Origin: an uncultured bacterium | GTDB lineage: Bacteria; Verrucomicrobiota; Kiritimatiellia; RFP12; UBA1067 | NCBI GenBank assembly: GCA_902779075.1 | Contig: CACZAK010000187.1 | Span: forward strand, 1-16,468 | Direction of reading: 5' to 3' | DNA: 16,468 bases | In this document: piece by piece, positions 1 to 6,434 of the stretch | How the letters are laid out: every line of letters starts with the position of its first letter | Numbering within the stretch: the first letter of the stretch is position 1 | The notes under the pieces: generated by a model | The model's input: the letters and a program-made list of their open reading frames with translations, nothing else | Database searches by the model: none | What the model was told of the DNA's origin: nothing | Translations under genes and position numbers: made by a program

Positions 1-1453
1 GAAGCACGGAAGGAAGTCCTCCGTCTTCATCTTCATCCACGGTTCCGTTCCGTCTGGCGGCAGACACTTCATGTGATGTGAGAACTGTCCGGGACGGTAG
101 ATCGAGTCGATAATCGCGTACGGCGGCGTGTTCTTCCAGTCGTACGCGAGCGGCACGGCGCCGCGCGAGGCGATCATGACGGGCGAATCCCACATCGGGA
201 CCGTCAGGAGGAGGCGGTCCTTCTCGCGGCGGATGTCCTTCTCCGGAATCTCGAACACGCGGCCCGTGATCATCTCCACCCACACGGGACGCGAGAGACC
301 TTCCGGCCGTACCCAGACCGTGGCCCTGTCGAAACCGAGTGCGTCCGACGGACGGCTGTCCGAGAACCAGAAGAACCGCACGGTGCTGCCGTAGCGGGTG
401 AAGCGCGCCGCCGACATCCTGCGCTTGGACGTGTCGCGCGGGTCGAAGCGCTGCACCATCTCGAACCAGATGCCGTCAGCCGCCGACACGGGATGCGCCT
501 CGTCCGTGAGGAAGCAGAACACGTTGCGGAGCGCATGGTAGGACGGACGCCGATAGACCGTCCGCCTGAGGCCGTTGCACCGCACGAGCCCGAAGCTCTG
601 GAGCATCGTTCCGTAGTTGTTGTCGACGAGCGAGAAGTACCCTGAAGGAATCGCGTGCGCTGCGTCGTTCACGGCGCGGCGCACAGCCCACTTCGCCTGC
701 GAGTATTCCGTCCATTCGATGTCCGGCATCGCGTGGGCGTACTCCAGCTGCGCCGGGCATCCCGCTTCGCCCTGCATCACGTCGAACGCGCCGCTGTAGC
801 TCTTCACGAGCTTGCGCAGCGGCTCGGCGATCCGCTGGTAAACCACGTCGGGATTGCGACTGTAGGGATGATAGATGAAGCGCGAGCCGAGGTCGAGCGC
901 GTTCTCCTTCTTCAGTTTTTCGAGAACGCACGTGTAGTCTTTCGGAAAGTTCACCGCCGTGCAGTAGATCTTCGCGTTCGGCAGGACGGCGCGGATCGCC
1001 CGCGCGGTGCGGTAGAAAAGCTCCGCATAGTCCGGGCCCTGCCCGAACGGCTCGTTCCACACCTCCCATTCATCGACGACGTCCTTGTAGCGCTCCACGC
1101 ACGCCTCCACGTACCTGATCCACGCCGCGAACGCCTCTGGGTTGCGCGTCACCTCGCGCACATTCATGCCGAGGCGGAAGGCGCTTCCGTAGATCGGGTT
1201 GCCGTAGGAGAGGCAGATCCACGGCTTCACGCCGAGGGCCGCCATCTCGCGCACGGGCCGGTCGAGCCACGCGAAGTCGTAGACGCCCTTCTGCTTCTCC
1301 GTCTTCGCCCAGCCGGAGAAGAGCCGCCCGTGCTTTGCGCCGAGCTCCCGCAGGCGCGTCGAATGTCTCCAGCCTCTTCTCCGCACCCTGCGCGGCAATT
1401 GCGGCAAGCACGACGGCGACAACCGATACGCCGCTAGCCAATTTACGCATCAT
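1..1453 (-). pseudogene. Secreted clan GH-A (GH39-like) glycoside hydrolase, frameshifted after the signal peptide and cut by the left edge
   Basis: Two reading frames together give one enzyme. From ATG 1453 the frame encodes a signal peptide (MMRKLASGVSVVAVVLAAIA...) and then KRLETFD. The continuation RLRELGAKHGRLFSGW lies one frame over, and removing one base near 1354-1358 joins them seamlessly. The second frame stays open to position 1. It shows the clan GH-A features GVYDFAWLD, CLSYGNPIYG, the acid/base motif EVWNEPFG (Glu codon 1051-1053) and a probable nucleophile motif MQGEAG (Glu codon 766-768), followed by a beta-rich C-terminal part. The family cleaves beta-linked sugars such as xylosides; the substrate here is unknown. 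The start is supported by AAGGAG at 1461-1466; a -10-like CATAAT sits at 1483-1488. Only a short segment separates the signal peptide from the barrel, so the N-terminus may also be shortened. A sequencing error is an alternative to true decay. The C-terminus lies outside the window. Confidence 0.82.
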
Positions 1454-1536
1454 GATCTTTCTCCTTCTTTCCTTATACCCGCATTATGCCCCTGCCGTCC
1501 ACCGTCAGCAAGGAAAACAGTGAAGTATTTCAAGTA

Positions 1537-2682
1537 TCAAAACAATTCCATTTGTTCCCCTTCTTGCCACTCGTACTTCCGCAGTCCGTCGGCAACTTCA
1601 AGGGCAGCGCGCACCTGCACGGCGATTTTCTTTGCGAACGCCACTGGAACGGCGTTACCGACCTGCAGCTGCAGTTCGCGCTTGTTGTCGCCATAGAACA
1701 CCCAGCTGTCTGGGAAAGTCTGGAGACGCGCATACTCACGCACGGTGAAAGAGCGCAGATGATCGGCCGAAATGCGCCAGAGCCTGGCCGTAGATTCCGG
1801 ATTGCGGACGAACATCGCATCCTTGTCAGCCCTGTCTTTCTCTATGCGGGTGGCCTTGACGTGTCCCTGCGCCCAACCCCAGACCGTCGCGGTGTCAACC
1901 GCCGGAAACGGCTGGTCGAAACTTCTAACCGGATTGCCCTCTGATGCCGTCCTGCTCAGTCGCACAGGAACGGAGAACGTGCCCGCGCTGAACGCGCCGC
2001 CGTTTTCCGTATGTACAAAGCTGTCAAACCCCCATACGGGATCGTGATTGGGCAATCCCTTCCCGCCACCTTGTCCAAGGTCGAAAAGGAAGTCGCGGAT
2101 CGTTGTCTCCTTCTCCGGCAACGGAAACCTAAAATGCCTGAGCGTATCGTCCTTGTAGGCGACGAAGATAAACCGGCGACGCGTTTGCGGAGCGCCGAAA
2201 CGTGAAACGCGGAAAAACTCGTAGCGCGTCGTATATCCGATGGCAGCCATCTCCGATGCAATCTGTTCCGCAAACGGTTTTCGGGTGATCGGGTGGCGCA
2301 TTGTGCGGAGATTGAGTACGTTCTCCATCACCACAACTCGCGGCTGAACGGCATCCGCTATTCTCACCACTTCCTTGTAGAGCGTATTGCGCTTGTCATC
2401 CTCCACGCGATTGCCGCCAAGCGAGAACCCTTGGCACGGAAATCCTGCCAGAAGCACGTCCACCTCACCCCTCAATCGCGGCGAATACTCCCGCACGTCG
2501 CAGTTCAACACTTTCCAGTCGGGGCGGTTGCGGCGCATCGTGTTGACAGCATAAGGCAGTATGTCGCTAGACTCGGTGTGGGCGAAACCGGCGCGCTCAA
2601 AGCCTATGTCCAGTCCACCCGCGCCGGAGAAGAGGCTCAAGAAGGAATACCGCGATTGCGAATCTTGCGGAATGTCGAACAT
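1537..2682 (-). CDS. C5-cytosine-specific DNA methyltransferase of a type II restriction-modification system
   Basis: This enzyme transfers a methyl group from S-adenosylmethionine to C5 of cytosine in a specific DNA site, protecting host DNA from the neighbouring endonuclease. All diagnostic motifs are present in order (381-382 residues, normal length): motif I LFSGAGGLDIGF (about 18-29), catalytic motif IV GFPCQGFS (Cys84), motif VI MENVLNL (about 120), motif VIII QTRRRFIF (about 167), a target-recognition region at about 180-305, motif IX REYARLQTFPD (about 316-326) and motif X QVGNAVP (about 341-347). Residue numbers count from a GTG at 2685. The ATG at 2682 is preferred because AAAGG lies just upstream of it, and it overlaps the endonuclease stop as TGATG. 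The GTG would give a four-base overlap instead. Either way the genes are translationally coupled, endonuclease first. The recognition site cannot be read from the sequence. Confidence 0.97.
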   Translation of the reverse strand: MFDIPQDSQSRYSFLSLFSGAGGLDIGFERAGFAHTESSDILPYAVNTMRRNRPDWKVLNCDVREYSPRLRGEVDVLLAGFPCQGFSLGGNRVEDDKRNTLYKEVVRIADAVQPRVVVMENVLNLRTMRHPITRKPFAEQIASEMAAIGYTTRYEFFRVSRFGAPQTRRRFIFVAYKDDTLRHFRFPLPEKETTIRDFLFDLGQGGGKGLPNHDPVWGFDSFVHTENGGAFSAGTFSVPVRLSRTASEGNPVRSFDQPFPAVDTATVWGWAQGHVKATRIEKDRADKDAMFVRNPESTARLWRISADHLRSFTVREYARLQTFPDSWVFYGDNKRELQLQVGNAVPVAFAKKIAVQVRAALEVADGLRKYEWQEGEQMELF

Positions 2683-3527
2683 CACAACCTTTCTATCGTT
2701 GGAATTGCCGCTACGCGTTCTTTGGGCTTCCTTACCTTGCAGGCATCAAAGATACCCTCAAGCGTCACGAGGTTGCCGTCGGACGGGGAATCGGCGGACA
2801 ACTCGTCGTCCAAATAATAGTAGAACGAATGTCCGTACCGATCAGTGCGTATGATCTGTTCGGTGATTTTGCATTTCCTGTCTCGCAGTCTATCAAAATC
2901 GTTCTTCTTTGCAACCACTACGTGCCGTAGTGAAAACGCCTCGATTTTATCGTTCAACGGATTAGGATACGTGTACATTTTCCTATGGCGTATAGACCCC
3001 TCGCCATACGGCCCATGGTTGTATTCTGTATAGTTGGAATACTTCGACTCTTTATGAAGTTCAAAATCATAATTCAGAAAATCACCGTCCAGAAGTATGG
3101 ACGAGACGATGCTCTTGCTGTCGTGAGATAGAAGCGCAAAGAAATAGAAGCACGGTATGACGATTGCCTCGTCACCCACTTTGACAAGCGTCGAGCCACA
3201 GGGCAGACAACTGTTGTAATCTAGCGTCATGCCACGCGGATCCCTGCCATTCGCCTGGCGTATCAGTTTCTTCACCTCAAGGCCGACAATCAACCCCGTC
3301 CTTCTGTCGCGAACAATCAAATCTGGCGTGGTAAGAGGCCCTGAGTGAACAACTTCAAACGTGTTCGGCAGACTCGACTTGATTTCATTCTGCATCCAGC
3401 AATCGAAGGGATCGTCTTGGACAGTTCCGACAATTCGCTTCGCCCTGAGACGAACAGGTATCTCGCGTTCCGTACATTTTGAAATCAGTCCGCGATATAT
3501 CATCAAAACCATTTCTAGCGTGGTCAT
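2682..3527 (-). CDS. Type II restriction endonuclease, PD-(D/E)xK fold
   Basis: A 281-residue cytoplasmic protein directly upstream of, and overlapping, the C5-methyltransferase. It is most probably the partner endonuclease, which cleaves unmethylated DNA in a Mg2+-dependent manner. The catalytic signature is visible as TTPDLIVRD (Asp69), then IVGLEVKKL with Glu84 and Lys86, i.e. PD-x14-ExK. Glu48 in the preceding predicted helix could be an additional metal ligand. The segment at 94-115 (GRDPRGMTLDYNSCLPCGS) carries two Cys residues and may contribute to structure or recognition. I do not recognise the specificity family. The start at 3527 follows a GAGGAG ribosome-binding site. Base composition is visibly more AT-rich than in the flanking polysaccharide genes, as expected for a transferred restriction-modification cassette. 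The function rests on the motif plus gene context. Confidence 0.86.
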   Translation of the reverse strand: MTTLEMVLMIYRGLISKCTEREIPVRLRAKRIVGTVQDDPFDCWMQNEIKSSLPNTFEVVHSGPLTTPDLIVRDRRTGLIVGLEVKKLIRQANGRDPRGMTLDYNSCLPCGSTLVKVGDEAIVIPCFYFFALLSHDSKSIVSSILLDGDFLNYDFELHKESKYSNYTEYNHGPYGEGSIRHRKMYTYPNPLNDKIEAFSLRHVVVAKKNDFDRLRDRKCKITEQIIRTDRYGHSFYYYLDDELSADSPSDGNLVTLEGIFDACKVRKPKERVAAIPTIERL

Positions 3528-3552
3528 GTCATCATCTCCTCTTCGTCACTTC

Positions 3553-3693
3553 TCAATGCGTAAATCTGCTCGCCCAACCGCCATTCGTGACATCTGAAAG
3601 CCCTCCGCAGCCCGCGAACAGGTCAACAACCTTTTCGCGGCAATCGTCACGTGGCCTCAAAAGCCCTGCTACACGCTGTGAGAATGATGTCAT
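3553..3693 (-). pseudogene. N-terminal remnant of a second C5-cytosine methyltransferase (motif I only)
   Basis: The 46-residue frame from ATG 3693 reads MTSFSQRVAGLLRPRDDC, then KVVDLFAGCGGLS. The latter is a textbook motif I (S-adenosylmethionine binding) of C5-cytosine methyltransferases, preceded by the usual short N-terminus. Immediately after it the frame becomes DVTNGGWASRFTH and stops. Motifs IV to X are absent, and the endonuclease gene starts only 26 bases further on. The same bases in the +1 frame stay open to a TGA at 3546-3548 and could be the far C-terminus of the lost gene. The remnant is therefore an internally deleted methyltransferase, distinct from the complete one at 1537-2682. 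A longer frame reaching back to 3834 exists but overlaps the upstream gene and has no family features, so ATG 3693 is preferred. Confidence 0.75.
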
Positions 3694-3699
3694 GCCAAT

Positions 3700-3708
3700 A
3701 TTATACCA
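3700..3708 (-). promoter_or_regulatory. Extended -10 promoter TGGTATAAT at the head of the restriction-modification locus
   Basis: Read on the minus strand, TGG directly precedes a perfect TATAAT (3705 down to 3700), which fits an extended -10 element. Only six bases separate it from ATG 3693, so a transcript would start at or next to the initiation codon, giving a leaderless mRNA for the methyltransferase remnant and a leader for the endonuclease gene. No good -35 box is visible, as is common with extended -10 promoters. Confidence 0.5.
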
Positions 3709-3758
3709 CATTTCTCTGATTACGTGGGACTCTGCGGCCAGCGAACACAAGGCGCGAC

Positions 3759-5582
3759 TCACTTCACGATAATCATCAGCCCTGGCGGAACAATGCGAAT
3801 GGACTTTCTGTCTTGGGACATCACCATCTTCCATCTTCTCATACTAGCGGCAACAGGCATTCCAGAAAACACGCCGTCCGTCTCGGCGAAGACAAATGCA
3901 GTCGCAGGTTTCTCGGTGAGATTCACTGACGTATCTGCCTTGAAAGTCACCGTGCCGCCGCCCGATACGGAAATCTTGCCGCCAGGCGTGACGTTGAACA
4001 CGCAGTTCGTAATGCCGAGATTGAATCCCGCCGTCTCAAGCGCAAGCCCGCCCGCCTTGAGTTCGACATTGGCAAGGTTCTTGAGAATGTCATCCACCTG
4101 GCGCGCACAGAGAATCCCGCCGTCGAACTGCGCAAGCACAGCAGTGCCTTGGTATTTCTTAACGTGGTTTGCAATGATCTTTCCGCCGTCGTGAAGCTTG
4201 AGAGTGCCCTTGCCCGTGGATTCGAATCCAAGATTCAAATTGCCGTTGATCGTCATTACGGCCGAGCCGCTGACGTCGAGCGTGCCAATGCCTTTGTTCC
4301 CGACAAGGAAACCCTGGTCTTTAGTGGCGAATGTTCCACCGGTCATGACGTATGAGCCCGATGCGCTGGTGCCATTATATCCTATGTATGGAATGTTGTT
4401 GCATTGCACATGGCCACCGGACTGGAAGAAATCGCCATTTCCGTTGGCTGCGACCTCAAGGTAGCGCGTTATCGTAAGCGTGCCGCCCTTTATGTGGAAT
4501 TCTCCATAACCGGTGTTGCCCACGAGGAAGTCTCTTCCACATGTAAATTCACCGGAATTCATGGTGGCGACACCCTTCTTGTTTACGCCTACCTTTGAAT
4601 CCTGCCCCACATGGATGGCTCCGCCATTCTGTTCCAGTGTTCCGGGTCCATTGTTGCCCACACGAAAATCATTTCGCGCATCGACCGTACCTGTACCGGA
4701 CACGATCAGCGTTCCCGTTCCGGCCTTCGTGTTGTCATTTAGCGTGTCATAGCCACCTACGTTCAGCCAATTTGTCACGGAGAACACGCCGCCGCTCAAT
4801 TCGTATGTGCCCGACGCGCCTGTATATGTGCCCATGTACGCCTTGCCGCTAACGGCATTCATACCGCCAGTCTGAATGTATTTGACCCCTGCGCTCCTTG
4901 AGCCAAGAATAAACTCGGCGGACGAAAAGGTTCCGCCCGACTGTCTTACTTCGCCATAATAGCCGCTCCCGCCGCTCTCACTCCCAACAAGCACTTGACC
5001 GGCGATTTTAAGCCATCCGTTCTCGGCTATGTCAATATAGCCTTCCGTCTTTGTCGAAGCTTGGTTCGGTCCAATGGACGCGACAGTCAACTTCGGAGCT
5101 TCAACAATGCCCTTCCCAGAAATCTTCAACAAGCCAGTCGCACCATTGATCCCCACGAACAAACTACCGGTCGTAGCCTTCAATGTACCGTTGGTGATTG
5201 TGTAGTGGCCCGTGTTGCCGGGACAACGGCCAATCCTGAGGGCATCGCTGCCCGTAACCGTCACGGTGCCGTTTGTCTGCAGCACAAAGCCGTCACCGTA
5301 GTTGCTGACCCAAAGCCCCGTGTACGTCGCATTGCCACCCGGAGCTATCGCCGGAGTCGCGGCGGTGTTGCCGTACACGACCGCAGTGTCGCTCGCGCCG
5401 GGAACCGTACCGCCCCAGTTGTCGCCATCGGACATGCTGGCCGTCTGACCACCGCCTGTCCATCTGATTTCGCCCGCACAGAGCGGAAACGCCACAAAGG
5501 AGAGCGCAGTAATGAAAATGAGCGCCATCTCTCTTTTGTAGAGTAGATCGGTTCCCTGCATGCCTTTCTGTTTCATGGTCAT
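3759..5582 (-). CDS. Secreted beta-repeat (passenger-type, PATR-like) protein without a beta-barrel
   Basis: A 607-residue exported protein. The N-terminus has a basic stretch and then a hydrophobic core (MALIFITALSFVAFPLCAG), with likely cleavage near residue 36-38. The rest is about a dozen degenerate repeats of roughly 20-45 residues built on GxGxYxxSGGxF, for example GEVRQSGGTF, GTYELSGGVF, GTLEQNGGAIH, GEFHIKGGTLT and GSYVMTGGTF, alternating with LxVGNxG segments. This matches the autotransporter-associated beta-strand repeat type and predicts a right-handed beta-helix. No outer-membrane barrel follows; the protein ends in VPPGLMIIVK. A surface or secreted structural or adhesive role is inferred. 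The start could be ATG 5582, or an internal Met immediately before the hydrophobic core. The downstream restriction-modification locus is transcribed in the same direction but has its own promoter. Confidence 0.88.
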   Translation of the reverse strand: MTMKQKGMQGTDLLYKREMALIFITALSFVAFPLCAGEIRWTGGGQTASMSDGDNWGGTVPGASDTAVVYGNTAATPAIAPGGNATYTGLWVSNYGDGFVLQTNGTVTVTGSDALRIGRCPGNTGHYTITNGTLKATTGSLFVGINGATGLLKISGKGIVEAPKLTVASIGPNQASTKTEGYIDIAENGWLKIAGQVLVGSESGGSGYYGEVRQSGGTFSSAEFILGSRSAGVKYIQTGGMNAVSGKAYMGTYTGASGTYELSGGVFSVTNWLNVGGYDTLNDNTKAGTGTLIVSGTGTVDARNDFRVGNNGPGTLEQNGGAIHVGQDSKVGVNKKGVATMNSGEFTCGRDFLVGNTGYGEFHIKGGTLTITRYLEVAANGNGDFFQSGGHVQCNNIPYIGYNGTSASGSYVMTGGTFATKDQGFLVGNKGIGTLDVSGSAVMTINGNLNLGFESTGKGTLKLHDGGKIIANHVKKYQGTAVLAQFDGGILCARQVDDILKNLANVELKAGGLALETAGFNLGITNCVFNVTPGGKISVSGGGTVTFKADTSVNLTEKPATAFVFAETDGVFSGMPVAASMRRWKMVMSQDRKSIRIVPPGLMIIVK

Positions 5583-5691
5583 TAGCCTTTCGCCTGTTAT
5601 GATCTGGTACGCCCTTGGCAGACTCTATGTTTTCTGCGCGTCGGTCGCCCTCCGCGCAGCCAACTTGATGCCTCATGGCTGCACTGCGCGT

Positions 5692-5700
5692 ATTATACCA
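5692..5700 (-). promoter_or_regulatory. Extended -10 promoter TGGTATAAT for the beta-repeat protein gene
   Basis: On the minus strand a T-rich stretch leads into TGGTATAATA, with TATAAT at 5697 down to 5692. It is the same nine-base extended -10 as at 3700-3708. The untranslated leader to ATG 5582 would be about 105 bases. A weak -35 (CGCACA) lies 17 bases upstream. Confidence 0.5.
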
Positions 5701-5764
5701 AAAAACCATCGTTTGTGCGGAAGGAAAAAAGCCCTCTACAAATCGGTTGCAAAGGGTCTGCCCT

Positions 5765-5870
5765 AACTGGGAACGCCGCCATCTTGGCGGCGAAACGGTG
5801 GGGGCGAGGCGTCCCGCCGAGCCGATGGTAGGGCCCGCTCGCCGAGCGGGCCGAGCGCACCCCACCTACG
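5765..5870. repeat. Compound palindromic intergenic repeat, including a 29-bp unit repeated at 7616-7644
   Basis: This stretch is a mosaic of inverted repeats. One stem is CGCCGCC (5774-5780) with GGCGGCG (5786-5792) around a five-base loop. A GC-rich spacer follows, then 5825-5853, a 29-bp unit containing a perfect palindrome of two 10-bp arms (GGCCCGCTCG and its complement) around one base at 5832-5852. The 29 bp recur without a mismatch at 7616-7644 inside a coding region, and identity stops at both ends. This is typical of REP- or MITE-like dispersed elements. No T-tract follows the stems, so a simple terminator is less likely. Confidence 0.72.
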
Positions 5871-5876
5871 CCACGA

Positions 5877-6101
5877 TTACTCGCTGATGGCGAGCGTCGG
5901 GAGCGTAATCTCTAGCGTCTCGCTCACGTAGTTGCGAATCACGCCGATGCGCAACACAACGCCGTTGTACTTGCCAGCGGGCGGCGTATCGCCAAGCGGC
6001 GTCAACTCCATGTGTGTGCCGGTCTCGTTGAAGGTCGGAGCGAGTGTGTAATCAGAGCCGTTAAGGGTCATCTGACCGCGGCCAACACCCCACTCACCCC
6101 G
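5877..6101 (-). pseudogene. C-terminal remnant of a beta-rich, probably exported protein
   Basis: The open frame reads back beyond its ATG at 6071: EWGVGRGQMTLNGSDYTLAP, then GTHMELTPLGDTPPAGKYNGV, and ends ETLEITLPTLAISE. The continuing protein-like composition upstream of the Met suggests the real start has been lost. There is no signal peptide, and only about 70 residues remain. It resembles the last strands of a beta-sandwich domain, but I cannot name the family. An intact small protein from ATG 6071 (64 residues) remains possible, though no ribosome-binding site is evident. It abuts another fragment in the next frame, so both may come from one decayed gene. Confidence 0.4.
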
Positions 6102-6238
6102 CCGCAGCGACCACCTGCAGGATGCGTTTCTTCGCCTTTTCGTCAGGGTACTCCGACACGGTCTCCTTCACGGCGCGGACGAGGTCGCCCACGTGGTACT
6201 TCACGTGTGGCAAAACTGGTCTGACCTGTTTTGCCACA
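6098..6238 (-). pseudogene. Short charged helical fragment or small protein
   Basis: From a GTG at 6238 the frame reads VAKQVRPVLPHVKYHVGDLV, then AVKETVSEYPDEKAKKRI, and ends LQVVAAAG at a TGA at 6098-6100. It is about 46 residues, amphipathic and helix-like. No family is recognised. The start lies inside the 33-bp palindrome, and no Shine-Dalgarno sequence is visible. A one-base shift at the stop would join it to the EWGVGRGQMTLNG frame downstream, so it may be the front part of the same decayed gene. Confidence 0.3.
6206..6238. repeat. 33-bp imperfect palindrome
   Basis: The arms TGTGGCAAAACTGGTC (6206-6221) and GACCTGTTTTGCCACA (6223-6238) are complementary at 15 of 16 positions around a single central base. 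The near-absence of a loop suggests a protein-binding or recombination site on double-stranded DNA rather than an RNA terminator; no T-run follows. It sits among gene fragments and repeats. Confidence 0.7.
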
Positions 6239-6351
6239 ACTCCGAGCCGCCCAGTGGTCAGCCCCTACCGGTTCGCATGGTAACATTATTGGTGAAAACT
6301 AAAAATAGAAGACAGGTTTGGATAATTCGCAATACGCACCCATCATAATAA

Positions 6352-6378
6352 ACTTTGTGGCCTTTGTGTTCTTTGTGG
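6352..6378. repeat. Tandem 9-nt degenerate repeat, CTTTGTG core (three units)
   Basis: The units ACTTTGTGG, CCTTTGTGT and TCTTTGTGG are consecutive with a 9-base period and are followed by CTAAAAACC. The element lies downstream of the 1259-residue enzyme gene. A second element of the same kind (CTCTGCG core) lies at 11883-11914. Function is unknown. Confidence 0.6.
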
Positions 6379-6434
6379 CTAAAAACCTACGCCCCAACTG
6401 CCGAATTTAGGTTTGATTACCACATCTATAGGTG

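Larger units (their letters stand above)
5583..5876. other. Intergenic region between the beta-repeat gene and a gene fragment
   Basis: I see no credible gene here. The left half carries the leader and extended -10 promoter of the beta-repeat protein gene. The right half is the compound palindromic repeat. Short open frames on either strand have no recognisable features. Confidence 0.6.
6072..6434. other. Intergenic decay zone downstream of the GH38-like enzyme gene
   Basis: Apart from the short fragments, this stretch holds the 33-bp palindrome, the CTTTGTG repeat and a 17-bp block at 6318-6334 (TTGGATAATTCGCAATA). That block recurs with two differences at 15478-15494. No intact gene or clear terminator is seen. 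Confidence 0.5.

Noticed and set aside
476..1069. Minus-strand open frame of 197 residues in the GH39-like gene
   Set aside because: It is in the wrong frame. The translation is Arg-rich and featureless, while the neighbouring frame gives the glycosidase.
655..1437. Plus-strand open frame (about 260 residues)
   Set aside because: It is antisense to the GH39-like gene, whose minus-strand frame shows WNEP and other family motifs.
1537..3527. Naming the restriction-modification system after a known enzyme
   Set aside because: The target-recognition region and endonuclease do not let me read a recognition sequence by eye.
5774..5792. Rho-independent terminator
   Set aside because: The hairpin is strong but no T-rich tail follows on either strand; it fits better as part of the palindromic repeat.
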